From Phoenix dactylifera (taxonomy: Eukaryota > Streptophyta > Magnoliopsida > Arecales > Arecaceae), in contig NW_024067679.1 of assembly GCF_009389715.1 (NCBI RefSeq), positions 1,034,501 to 1,098,500 of the forward strand: a DNA stretch of 64,000 nt, written 5' to 3'. Both the position numbers and the translations under genes were made by a program. This document shows, piece by piece, positions 46,219 to 58,214 of the stretch. Under the pieces are notes generated by a model, which made no database searches, had not been told where the DNA came from, and was given only the letters and a program-made list of their open reading frames with translations. Numbering within the stretch: position 1 is the stretch's first letter; every line of letters starts with the position of its first letter.

Positions 46219-48365
46219 CACCGGCCGTCTGTTGCCGGCTATTGGTCTCTGAGCCCAGGCATCACCTGCAGCCATTCTCTTCCTTCCTCTTTCTTGGTTA
46301 GAGAGAGAAACTTTCTTTCTCCCTCTTTCTCTCTGTTTTCCATACTTTCTCTCTCTTATTCTTTCTATTATCTCTCTCTATGAAGTTTTTTCTTTTGATT
46401 CATAGCCAAACATGTTAATTGATTTAGGTTGACCATGCCATTAACAACCAAACCCAAACCCCTAATTGAACTTGAACTGAGATTCTCTCTCTTCTCCATC
46501 CTTTCTCTCTCTCTCTAAAAAAGTTAAATTCAATAGGAACTCTTCACAATGATTTTGAATTGACCCTGATGAAGGATCTTGATCTAAGGTCGTCAGGCGA
46601 CATGTCAAACCCACTCTAGCTTCTGCTAAATATTGTTAGATTTGATCACCCCTGATTTTTGTTAAATTATCTATGCCCTAATCCGAGAATGATTTGATGT
46701 ATTTTACTTTGATCGGACTGACCGAAGTGTCGACCACTCTCGCTTGGTCAGCCCTATGAGGATGTTGGAATTTAGAATTTTATTTTTATAAATTATGATG
46801 AAATTCTAATAAAAAGTATAATTTTAAAATATTAGGCCTCTAAGAAGGATTTTTGGAATTAATAGGATCTATTAGTTGGATTGCATTTATAAGGCAAGTA
46901 ATATAATATTTTTCTAGATTTATTGGCAAATTCTATGTATTTTTTGAGTCGAATCATTCTTTATTTATAAATTTGATGCATAGTGTTATATGCCTTTTTC
47001 TAGAATATTGTTTGATTCTTGATTGAATGTATTAGTTTGGATATGGATTATGTTTGATTGATTTCGATATCAAATTTTTCGATTTGGAATACTGAACATA
47101 TTTTGAGAAAACGAGTTTTGAATCGAAATAAATTTGGACTTGCAGTCGGACTATATTGAGAACCCCGCCAATGGAGGCTAATATGTTGGCACATAATTTG
47201 TCCTGAATGGTGTCTAAGATGATTAGTGACATCCCACAACAGACTAACAGTCTTGAAGAATTTTGTTGCAAGATGATGTAACAAGCTCATTGCAAAAAGA
47301 TTAGTCAGTGTTATGATCCTAGCCATAGAAAGTATGGTCATAGTTTTGGCGGTCGAGTTAAATTTGATGATTTGAACAAATAAATTTATGAATGATATTT
47401 GGATTTTAAAATTGAATTTATTGTAAGTAATATTTTACTTTTTCTAAATTTATTAGCAATTATAAATTATTATATTCATAACTTTTGAGTGGTATTATTC
47501 ATGATGAATGAATTTACGGAAAATATTATTTTGAAATATTATGACGATATATGATGCTATTATATATATGATTAATATGATTTTTGACATTTGCATTATT
47601 TTAGAGATTGAAATATAAAATCTGGGAACTAGTTGAATTTTCGACCTGGTTATGTTGAAGATCCCGCCAATGGGGGCTAATACGTTGACACGTGATTGTC
47701 CTGGAGGTCATGTCTAAAATAATTAGTGACAAACCACCAGCAGACCAGCAGTCCTGAAAGACTTTGCTGCAAGATGATGCACGGCTCACCGCAAGAAGAT
47801 TAGTCGGTGTTATGAGCTTGCCATAGAAAAAATGTGGTCATATAGCTTAGGATCAATAAAATAAATTAAATTTTGAAAGCATTTGAATCTATGAACATAA
47901 TTTTAATATTTTGAGAAAGATTTGATTAATATTAGTACTGCATATATGCTTATTTTCTGCATATTATTATCTATTTGATGCTTGATTATCTAACTAGAGT
48001 GTTCATGTGCTTACTGGGCCTGTTTAGTCTCATTTATACGACTTTTTATTTTTATATATTCAGAGAACTAGCCTACTGGGATTTTTAATATGGAAGAGCG
48101 GTTAGAAGAACTGTGGCAGCCAGTTATCTTTAGATTAGATTTTATTTAAACTGATGCATTACCTTAGACTAATGTTGAATTGGTGAGAGATTGTAGTTTG
48201 GAGTTAGTTAAAGAATAAAGTTTTGCATATTATTAGTCAAATTGTTCCGCTACATATTTATGATATCATGTTGGAATGCCTTCATATTTGTGGAAAGAGT
48301 TTTCTATGCATATGCAACGGTTGCTGTAACCCCCGGCTCGCGATCTCGGGGTGTGGGGCGTGACA
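46219..48365 (+). mobile_element. Right piece of the solo LTR
   Basis: It continues the left piece across the CCGAC duplication (GCCGGCCGCCGGT context on the left, CCACCGGCCG on the right). It carries CT-rich leader sequence near 46280-46520 and then AT-rich sequence to the TGACA end. The stretch from about 46760 matches the last part of the window (63820-64000). Confidence 0.8.
46860..47850. repeat. Diverged tandem duplication of about 0.5 kb within the solo LTR
   Basis: Two copies, about 46860-47345 and 47370-47850, share the order of motifs: CAAGTAATAT or GTAAGTAATATT, TTTTTCTA(A/G)ATTTATT(A/G)GCAA, TTTTGAGT(C/G)G, CCCGCCAATGG(A/G)GGCTAAT, CAGACTAACAGTC or CAGACCAGCAGTC, and AGATTAGTC(A/G)GTGTTATGA. 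The copies are clearly diverged, so the duplication is old. Confidence 0.7.
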
Positions 48366-48370
48366 ATCTA

Positions 48371-49330
48371 TGTTATTGATACCCAATGTTTTTATTTTAG
48401 ATAACTTCTCCAATTATGCCAAAGGTTACTTATTTTATTTGTGTTGGATAATGGGATTAGGGATGAAAGTTTAGTATCTATATGGATCTATTTTTTATAT
48501 TCGAATTTCTTCAGATATGGATAAAAATTTTGTATCCGACCCCATATCCACATTCGTATCCATAATCATACAAAAATGGATATAGAAATGGATAAATAAC
48601 TACCCAATTTGTATCTGAATATTTGATTCTATTTGCAGCTCTATTTAATTTTATATAACACTTGTGAACTTTTAATGAATATATATAACCGCATTGCTAT
48701 TCACTTTATTTAGCATCCATTTAGTAATATCCATTTAGTTACAAAGTTTAATTACTCAACTTATATCCATATTTATATCTATATTTTCAGTATCTAATTT
48801 GTATCCATATTTTTTAAAAACAAATATAGATATGAATTTATATCTATTTTCATCAAACAAAATAAATATGAATATAGATATATTGGTATCAAATCCATAT
48901 CTGATTTGGTTTCAACCCTAACAATGGAGAAACTAAATTCAAAAGGTAGACCCTAGATAGATATATGGTTTCACTAGCTTTTCCATTAGTTTAGATTACT
49001 TAGCAGGAAACACACATTATGACCAATTGTTGTAGGCTTCGGTGATTTGCGTATGAAGTAGCCTCAGGTGGGAGAGTAGTGTATTTCCTTTTAAAAAGCA
49101 ACCAAGATCTTGCCTAGATGTTATGACACACCAGATGCCATGCAATTATATGGATCAATGGATATGGCCGCAACATTAGAATACTGCAAGTAATAGAGGA
49201 TGGCGAAAACTGAGGTAAGGGCATTAATACAAACAAAGCAAATTATGGTTAAGCAAGCATCTGAAATTTGAATTCTGAATTTAAAACTTGAATTGGTAAG
49301 AGGTGAATATATCTTCCATTTAAATATTGG
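48371..49330. other. AT-rich repetitive spacer
   Basis: No gene. Between 48440 and 48920 the sequence is a loose repeat of GATATGGAT, TATCCATAT and ATATAGATAT motifs, the texture of an old transposon relic, but no ends could be defined. Confidence 0.35.
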
Positions 49331-49986
49331 GTGCTATGTATAGGATCACAAGTGGACAATGACCCTTTTGGTTTCAGGTTGATTTATCTTTCTGGACCGG
49401 TCAAGTGGAACAGGCCTAACTTCCCATCTGGCTTCAAGGGCTGGGTTATTACAAAGAATAGATCAATGATTAGAAGTAATACAAAAAAGATAGTGCACCT
49501 AGTAATCTCAGGAAAATTCTGAGTCTTGCTAATAGTAGCAAAAGTCCTATCAATTCTCTCCCATACCTATGCTTGACCGCTATGATATTACACAAAGTAA
49601 ATGTACGCCCAAATACGCCAAATAACAAAGATCAAATAAGCCATTAGGGAGGTAAAGAATAAAATTTCCTGACACCGATCTTATTAGTGAAAGGCTTACC
49701 GCCCATCTTTTCAGAAGAATCATCAACACAATTAAAATCTCCAACAATTAATGTAGGCAATCCTTGATCAATAATAGATATAGAATTCACCTCTGTCCAA
49801 CGAACGGCCAATGGAATCCATTGTGCTTTCCTTGGCTTTGTAATAACGAAATTATTTGATGCGAACAACTATTAAAAGCATCAATTTTCACATTTTCTCG
49901 TTGCTACATAGCAAAATACCACCCTTTAATCCTTGCATCTCAATAGCATAGAAACACCAATTAGGTGGAAGTAGGAGTTGAGCCTG
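49331..49986 (-). pseudogene. LINE endonuclease-domain fragment
   Basis: The minus strand carries pieces of an L1-type apurinic endonuclease. LIVGDFNCVDDSSEKMGGKPF-like sequence at 49700-49760 includes the conserved GDFN, and WERIDRTFATIS with a later PEIT...D segment lies near 49440-49580. The reading frame is interrupted by stops and frame changes. The endonuclease nicks target DNA for insertion. The piece ends at the copia insertion site at 49987. Confidence 0.75.
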
Positions 49987-49991
49987 TGATA

Positions 49992-51571
49992 TGAAAGAGT
50001 AGATGCCCTACAAGCCAATCGCAATATGTATTGCGAAAGGTTTTTTCTTTTGATTTGTCCAAATCATGTACATGATATTTAAATATGAATAAAGGCGTTA
50101 TGTTTTATCATATGCTGTTGATTATATTTATGATAAACTCCTTAGTTTAGGGCAATGGTTTTAAGACTATGATGAGATCATACTAGTGAGACTTAAAATC
50201 CTAAAATCCTAATCTTAAATATTCCCAGTCATTGGTACATTGAGTCGGGGATCAATGATTACCGGAAAGACTGGCATGTCTTATGTATGCTCGATGCAGA
50301 GGATGATTGATCTCACAATCATTTGTGTGGAGACACTAATACAAAGATGTGGGTGCTCATTAGAGGAATGAGTTCACTGAATTGACCTACAAAGAGAAAT
50401 CTTATGAAGTCTTACTTACATGTCAAAAGATGATTCTCTTAGTGGGAGTTGTGCAACTGATCCTATGACCTGAGATCACCATGGTATCTTGTGCACATGA
50501 ACCCATATTTTGGTTTACACTCATTCATGACAATAAGTTATGTACGAGGTCTTCTGGATATGGTGAATTGTGTACGAAGATTATGAGTAGGTCAACAAGA
50601 ATTAATCACTTCTAGTAAGAGAAGATAGCATCCTATTTATTCTAATCATATGATAATTCAGGAAACCTTTGATCAAAGTAGAATGAAAATTAGAAAGAGT
50701 TTCTAATGTTTCATTATTTGAATTATCATTAAAAGATTGAGAAAAATATGAATATGAAATTGAGTTTGACATATATTCATACTCATATGCATATTTGGGA
50801 TGCAGTTTGATTAAAGGATTGAATTGCATGGTAACTTGCCACTGAAGGGTATTTTTGGTATTTCCACCAAATTCCATATTTCCGGGTAGACATGACACGT
50901 TGCTAGACGTCAATCTTGTTTTATAGGTTTGATCAAATTAAAGAGTTAATTCGATCACCAATTAGAAAGGATTCTAATTGTTAAGTTCGGGTTCGCGCAG
51001 TTTGGACTTAAATCGATTAGAAGAGTTCTAATCAAGTTGGGTCAACTCGCACTCACACCTATTGCTGGCTAAGTATGGAACCCAATGGGTCACACACAAG
51101 AAAACTTATCAAGGGTCTAATTGGATTAGATCATGTTTGCAAGATAAACATCCTAGCAGGTGTTGCAAACCTTAGCTCCTAATTCGAATTGGATTCGAAT
51201 CTGATTCGAATTGGATTCGAATCGGATTCTTAATTGATCTATTTGATTAGATCATATTCTAATACGGGTTAGCCAAGAGTTGGCACCTAATTGGCTTGGT
51301 TTGAGTCTAATTGGATTAGATTTAATAAATCATTCAATCTAGACTGTTAGATCTTGATCAACGTTGGAGGGTGAACACTTGGGCACCTAGTGGAAATTCT
51401 GCATATTGGATTAGCGTTAGAGGTATTCTTCTATTTCTGCATTATATTATATTATTTGATTGCTTTCATTAGGTGATCTTGGCTTATAAGGGTTTTATGT
51501 TAAGGAACTTTATCAAGAAATTTTTAAAATTCCTAACTTCCGCTGCGCATTATAACATGCTAAATCCTTCA
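49992..51571 (+). mobile_element. 5' LTR of the Angela/TAR-like element
   Basis: It is 1580 bp. Compared with the 3' LTR it carries many one-base deletions or insertions, while a central stretch (about 50597-51008) is identical to 57090-57505. Confidence 0.93.
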
Positions 51572-51573
51572 AG

Positions 51574-51586
51574 TGGTATCAGAGCC
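51574..51586 (+). promoter_or_regulatory. Primer-binding site for initiator tRNA-Met (Angela/TAR-like)
   Basis: TGGTATCAGAGCC, two bases after the LTR end. Confidence 0.93.
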
Positions 51587-52560
51587 ATCCTTAATTGGTT
51601 CAATCAAATAATTATGTATGATGTATGATTATTAATTTACTATGAGATAGTATGTCATATGCTTAGAGAAATGCTGAAATGTATGATTAATATATGATAT
51701 GTTATGTAAAAAATATCATGATATGAAATTTTTCATATGAAAATATGTTGAAGCATGTTAATTAATTGCTTATGATTTATACATGCTATGAGATAGCCAT
51801 GATGCATAATAGTTTATTTTAGACATGTTAATGTATGTTACAATTAAAGAATGTGCTAGAGACTAGTAAGCCCTCAATAAAATTATATTAAGTCATAGTG
51901 TTGAAAAACTTTGAGCTAACCCATTCTAGAACAATTAATCTAATTGGTGTCTAAGGAAGCACTAAAGGTGGTTACTTATTAGGACCTTACTCTCTGAGTA
52001 AGGGGAGCCTCCCACCTGCTTACCTGGCCAATTGTTTGATTGCCTATTATGGATAAGCTTAATATTGATATAACACTATTGATAGCCTTCCTTCATGCCT
52101 CGATATTATTATGTCAAGATCCATGCTAGTTTGTTGTGCTAACACAAGACTTGCAATGGGGACTGATGTTATACTGTCTTGGTGCATAAGATGCTTATGG
52201 CATATTTTAATATATTGCCTTGTTGTGCAACCACAAGGGCAATATTATTCGAATATGACTATATGGAAATGAAGGGTTTGACTTAACTAAAATATTATTG
52301 TTTGTTGTGCTAACACAAGGCAATAAGTATTTTAAGAGGACAAATAAAGTTGAGAATTGCATGAGATGCAATTGGAAGAGTTTCCTACTTTGACTCATAA
52401 GAGTTTGTTGTATAAACACAAGGCTTTTTATGATGAATTAGGATCTCAACCCTACTAAGAAAAATTATATTTTCACGTTTATCATAGGAGAGGGCTATGA
52501 TATTCGATAAAATAGTAGGAGACAAATTAGATTAAAGTCCTTATCTAGTTGCAAACATGT
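51587..52560 (+). other. Leader region of the Angela/TAR-like element
   Basis: About 1 kb of AT-rich sequence between the primer site and gag. It repeats the phrase TTGTTGTGCTAACACAAGGC or close variants near 52130, 52220, 52300 and 52410, so it contains a dispersed short repeat. Confidence 0.6.
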
Positions 52561-52599
52561 ATCATGATTGGTCTGCTTATATAGTTTTGTTTTGCATAT

Positions 52600-55500
52600 G
52601 TAGAATATTAAATGGTTTCTTCACTTTCACTAAGAGGCATCTTAGATGCCAACAAGTTGACCGGACCAACTATGTGGACTGGTTGAGGAATTTAAAGATA
52701 GTACTCACTCAGGAGAAAATTTCCTATATACTTGAAACCCTGATCTTGGAGATCTAGGGGATGATGCTACAGAAGAGGAGGTTGCCACACATAAGATGTG
52801 GAAAAATGACAGTGTGACTGTCAAATGTATCATACTTGCCTCTATGAACAATGATTACAGAGGCAACATGAAGGCATGGATACTCAATCCATACTTCTCA
52901 ATTTAAAAGAGTTGTATGGAGAACAAAGCAGGACTGCTAGGTATGAGATATCTAAGCAGTTGTTCCGTGCTAGAATGAATGAAGGAACTCCAGTGCAAAA
53001 CCATGTTCTTATGGTTATGACTTGATCACCAATTAAGTCAATTAGGTTTTGCTATGGATAGTGAGCTCAGTCAGGATTTGATCCTGCAATCACTGCCTGA
53101 TTCATTCTCTCAGTTTGTTGTGAACTTTCACATGAACAAGCTGAACACCTCCCTGCCGAGCTGTTAAATATGCTCAAAACAGCTGAAGGGCATATTAAGA
53201 AGGATAAAGGTCCACTCCTTCTTATAAATAGCACCTCTATGAGGAATCGGGAAATAAGGGTTCTAAGAACGATTGAACCCCAAGAGTAGCATCAAAAAGA
53301 AAAAGGAAAGAAAACTCCGGATCAGTACCTGTTTTCATTGCGGCAAAGCTGGCCACTGGAAAAGGAATTGCAAGAGTTTTCTTGCATAGGAGACCGATGC
53401 AAGGTTGCATCAAGGTATGTTTATGTTACATGCCAATTGTCATTAAGTTCTTCAAATTCAATTCATGGGTATTGGATACCGGCTGTGGTTTCACATTTGC
53501 ATCTTTGCCATGGACTACAGAAAATTAAAATTTTGAAGAAAGGTGACTTCGAGCTGTATGGCGCTAGAGGAGGTCCATCCAGGCTGAAGCTGTTGGAACC
53601 TACAACTTGGAATTGCCTTTGGGAAGCTCTACAATTAGAAGATTGTTATTATATGCCCAAATTATTAGAAATGTAATTTCCATTCTTTGTTGTTAAGAAA
53701 GGTTTTGAAATTAATGGAAAGGGCAATGGTTGCTCTATTTATTTTTCTAATAGCATCTTTGCAATGGCTTATGGAAAATGGTCTTCTAGTTTTATTACTT
53801 AATGCAATGTCTTTCTATTAATAAAAGCATAAAAGAGAGAGAGGAAGTGAATAATACCCTCCTTTGGCATTGCCGACTTGGTCACATAAGTGAATCAAGA
53901 ATTACAAGTTATACAAAGAAGAGTTCTTTGATCCTTATGATTATGAATCATAGGAACTTGTGAATTTGTCTATGGGAAAAAATGACCAGTCTCCATTCAC
54001 TGGACTGGAGAAGGGCAAGTGAGTTTAGGACTTATACATACAGATGTATGTGGTCCTATGACAACCCAGCTAGAGTGGATACTCTTACTTCATCAATTCA
54101 CTGATGATTTATCAAGGTTCGGATTTGTGTATCTTATGAAACATAAATACGAAGCCTTTGATAAGTTTAAAGAGTATCAAAGTATGGTTGAAAAACAAAC
54201 CGGAAGTGTATTAAATCCTTCGATCTGATCGAGGAGGTGAATACCTTTCTAGTGAATTTTTAAATCATCTTAAAGAAAGGGCATTCTCTCTGAATGGACA
54301 CCTCCGTATACGCCACAACTAAATGGTGTAGCTGACGGAGGATCGTACTCTATAGATATGGTAAGATCCATGATGTGCTTTACAGATCTTCCTATTTCCT
54401 TCTGGGGTTATGCTTAGAAACTGCTACATATGTGCTAAACGGATACCTTCAAAATCTGTATCTGTACTCCATATGAGATATGGAGAGGTAGAAAGCCAAT
54501 CTTAATATTTTAAATATGGGGCTGCCAAGCATATGTCAAAAGAAATTTTGGACATAAGCTAAGTGCTAGATCAGTAAATGTACATTTATAGGTTATTCCA
54601 AAGAAAGTATTGGATATCTCTTCTATCCCCTACTGAACAAAAGGTATTTGTTAGTAGACATGCCACTTCTTAGAAAAAGAGTTTATCTTAGAAAAGGGCA
54701 GTGAAGAAGAATTGAACTTAATGAAGTTCAAGACCTGCAAATAGAAACACAGAAATTCTTCAACCAAATGTACCCATTGATGAAGTACAACCACAACACA
54801 CATCTCCTCTCCAAAGGTCAGATAGAGTGCGAAATGCACCTAAGAGGTATGGGTTTATCATTGAGAATGATGAAGCCCACATCATCGAAATGATGATCCT
54901 CTGACCTATTCGGAAGCTATCATGAAGTAATGACTCTAACAAATGGTTAGAAGCTATGAAATCCGAAATAGACTCTATGTATACCAACCAAGTATGGACT
55001 TTGGTTGATGCACCAGAAGGTGTTACCCTATTGGTTGCAAATGGGTCTATAAGAAGAAGATTGGAGCAGATGGCCAAGTAGAAACCTACAAGGCTAGATT
55101 GGTGGCAAAAGGTTTCAGGCAAAAGCAAGGAATTGACTATGATGAAACTTTTTTCACCAGTTGCCATGCTTAAATCTATTCGGATTTTGCTTGCAATAGC
55201 TGCATACTATGATTATGAAATTTGGCAGATGGATGTCAAAACCGCCTTCCTTAATGGTTATCTGAGGAAGAGGTTTACATGACACAGCCAGAAGGATTTG
55301 TCTCAAGTGGGAGAGCAAATCAAGTATGCAAGCTTAAGAGATCCATTTATGGATTAAAGCAAGCATCGAGGAGTTGGAACATCCGTTTTGATACAACAGT
55401 CAAAGAGTTTGGTTTTATCAAAAATGTGGATGAACATGTGTGTACAAGAAGACTAGTGGGAGTGCCGTTGTCTTCTTAATATTGTATGTAGATGACATAC

Positions 55501-56460
55501 TAATCATTGGAAATGATATTCCAATGTTACAATCGGTCAAGACTTGGCTATCAAAAAGCTTTTCCATGAAAGACTTGGGGAGAAGCATCCTATATACTTG
55601 GATAAAGATCTATAGGGATAGATCTAAAAGGATGCTAGGCCTTGTCCCAGTCTAAGTAATAGATCGTGTGCTAAAAAGATTCAGCATGGAAGGGAAGTTA
55701 AAAGAGGTTACTTACCTATGAGTCATGGCATACGTCTCTCTAAGAAGATGTCTCCTAAGACATCTGAAGAGAGGAATAGAATGAATTCTATTCCCTATGC
55801 CTTCGGCAGTAAGGATCAATTATGTATGCATATGCTATGTACTAGGCCTGATGTTGCTTATGCCTTAGGCATAACAAGCAGATTCCAGGCTGATCCAGGA
55901 GAAAATCATTGGATAGTTGTGAAAAATATTCTTAAGTACTTAAGAAGGACTAAAGATATTTTTCTAAGTTTATTGGAGATCTGAGTTGAAACTAGAAGGA
56001 TTTTCTGATCTAGTTTTCAATTCAGATCCAATGATCAGCAAGTCCACTTCAGGTATGTCTTTAACCCCTAAATGGTGGCAGTGAGCTGGAAGGTTCCAGC
56101 AGCAAACTGTAGCTGACTCAACTACTGAGGCAGAATACATCGCTGTAAGTGAAGCCGGCTAAGGAAGCTGTCTGGATGAAGAAGTCATCGCTGAGTTGGG
56201 AGTAGTTCCTGAGATTGCTGGACAGTTCAGTTTATTGTGACAACACTGGAGCTGTTGCTCAAGCAAGGAACCAAGATCTCATCACAAATCCCAAGCACAT
56301 TCTAAGACGCTTCCACCTCGTTCGAGAGATCGTCGAGAGACAAGACATAGTCATTGACGAAGTAGACACAAAGAACAACTTAGCAGACCCGTTCACTAAA
56401 AGCTCTACCACAACAGCAGTTCGATCGGCACCTCGATTGTATGGGGATAAAATATAGAGC
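52600..56460 (+). pseudogene. Gag-pol of the Angela/TAR-like element, heavily frameshifted
   Basis: Pieces in all three frames give gag (TNYVDWLRNLKIVL near 52660), a zinc knuckle near 53330 (CFHCGKAGHWKRNC), integrase pieces (LWHCRLGHISESRI near 53865, GLIHTDVCGPMTT near 54030), reverse transcriptase (IWQMDVKTAFLNGYL near 55220, YGLKQASRSWN near 55350, LYVDDILIIGNDI near 55480) and RNase H (VYCDNTGAVAQA near 56230). The longest open stretch is about 110 codons. Most breaks are frame changes rather than substitutions, unlike the other elements in the window. Confidence 0.85.
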
Positions 56461-56471
56461 GATGGTTTAGT

Positions 56472-56484
56472 GCAAGTGGGAGAT
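56472..56484 (+). promoter_or_regulatory. Polypurine tract of the Angela/TAR-like element
   Basis: GCAAGTGGGAGAT, directly before the 3' LTR. Confidence 0.75.
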
Positions 56485-58053
56485 TGAAAGAGTAGATGCC
56501 CTACAAGCCAATCGCAATATGTATTGCGAAAAGGTTTTTTCTTTTGATTTGTCCAAATATTACTGATATTTAACATATGAATAAAGGCGTTATGTTTTAT
56601 CATATGCTGTTGATTATATTTATGATAAACTCCTTAGTTTAGGGCAATGGTTTTAAGACTATGATGAGATCATACTAGTGAGACTTAAAATCCTAAAATC
56701 CTAATCTTAATATTCCCAGTCATTGGTACTTGAGTCGGGGATCAATGATTACCGGAAAGACTGGCATGTCTTATGTATGCCTCGATGCAGGAGGATGATT
56801 GATCTCACAATCATTTGTGTGGAGACACTAATACAAGATGTGGGTGCTCATTAGAGGAATGAGTTCACTGAATTGACCTACAAAGAGAAATCTTATGAAG
56901 TCTTACTTACATGTCAAAAGATGATTCTCTTAGTGGGAGTTGTCGCAACTGATCCTATGACCTGAGATCACCATGGTATCTTGTGCACATGAACCCATAT
57001 TTTGGTTTACACCTCATTCAATGACAATAAGTTATGTACGAGGTCTTCTGGATATGGTGAATTGTGTACGAAGATTATGAGTAGGTCAACAAGGAATTAA
57101 TCACTTCTAGTAAGAGAAGATAGCATCCTATTTATTCTAATCATATGATAATTCAGGAAACCTTTGATCAAAGTAGAATGAAAATTAGAAAGAGTTTCTA
57201 ATGTTTCATTATTTGAATTATCATTAAAAGATTGAGAAAAATATGAATATGAAATTGAGTTTGACATATATTCATACTCATATGCATATTTGGGATGCAG
57301 TTTGATTAAAGGATTGAATTGCATGGTAACTTGCCACTGAAGGGTATTTTTGGTATTTCCACCAAATTCCATATTTCCGGGTAGACATGACACGTTGCTA
57401 GACGTCAATCTTGTTTTATAGGTTTGATCAAATTAAAGAGTTAATTCGATCACCAATTAGAAAGGATTCTAATTGTTAAGTTCGGGTTCGCGCAGTTTGG
57501 ACTTAAAATCGATTAGAAGAGTTCTAATCAAGTTGGGTCAACTCGCACTCACACCTATTGCTGGCTAAGTATGGAACCCAATGGGTCACACACCAAGAAA
57601 ACTTATCAAGGGTCTAATTGGATTAGATCATGTTTGCAAGATAAACATCCTAGCAGGTGTTTGCAAACCTTAGCTCCTAAATTCGAATTGGATCGAATCG
57701 GATTCTTAATTGATCTAATTTGATTAGATCATATTCTAATACGGGTTAGCCAAGAGTTTGGCACCTAATTGGCTTGGTTTGAGTCTAATTGGATTAGATT
57801 TATAAATCATTCAATCTAGACTGTTAGATCTTGATCAAGTTGGAGGGTGAACACTTGGGCACCTAGTGGAAATTCTGCATATTGGATTAGCCGTTAGAGG
57901 TATTCTTCTATTTCTGCATTTATATTATACTTATTTGATTGCTTTCATTAAGGTGATCTTGGCTTATAAGGGTTTTATTGTTAAGGAACTTTATCAAGAA
58001 ATTTTTAAAATTCCTAACTTCCGCTGCGCATTATAACATGCTAAAATCCTTCA
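56485..58053 (+). mobile_element. 3' LTR of the Angela/TAR-like element
   Basis: It is 1569 bp, ends CCTTCA and is followed by the TGATA duplication. It contains an open minus-strand frame of 103 codons that is identical in the 5' LTR; this reflects LTR identity and gives no evidence of a gene. Confidence 0.93.
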
Positions 58054-58214
58054 TGATAACCTCTGACAGGCGGGAAAAAAGACGGTTTCCCTTAGGTTGT
58101 GCGGAACCCCAAAGGAATATTGCACGACTTTCAAAGCAACTCAAATCCTAATTAATTAAGTTTTTTTCCGTAAAAGTGGCTACTCATTTTATATAGCTCT
58201 ATCGTGAGTACAAT

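Larger units (their letters stand above)
34126..48365 (+). mobile_element. Solo LTR of about 2.8 kb, split by the Tat-lineage element
   Basis: The left piece (34126-34798) starts TATAAAACCCAGC, a decayed form of TGTAACACCCAGT seen in the copy at 62622. The right piece (46219-48365) ends GGGGTGTGGGGCGTGACA. The target duplication ATCTA is present at 34121-34125 and 48366-48370. The net length is about 2.8 kb with no coding domains. It is therefore a solo LTR left by recombination between two LTRs, or a non-coding element. The second half contains an internal duplication. Confidence 0.8.
49992..58053 (+). mobile_element. Decayed Ty1/copia element (Angela/TAR-like)
   Basis: It is bounded by LTRs starting TGAAAGAGTAGATGCCC (49992 and 56485) and ending CCTTCA (51571 and 58053), with the duplication TGATA at 49987-49991 and 58054-58058. 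The primer site, gag zinc knuckle, integrase, reverse transcriptase, RNase H and purine tract are in copia order. The lineage is judged from the LTR start (ATGCCCTA) and the RNase H end (HILRRFHLVREIV); it is tentative. Confidence 0.92.

Noticed and set aside
50602..50913. 103-codon minus-strand frame present identically at 57097-57408
   Set aside because: The identity reflects the LTR pair; no start context or domain supports a gene.
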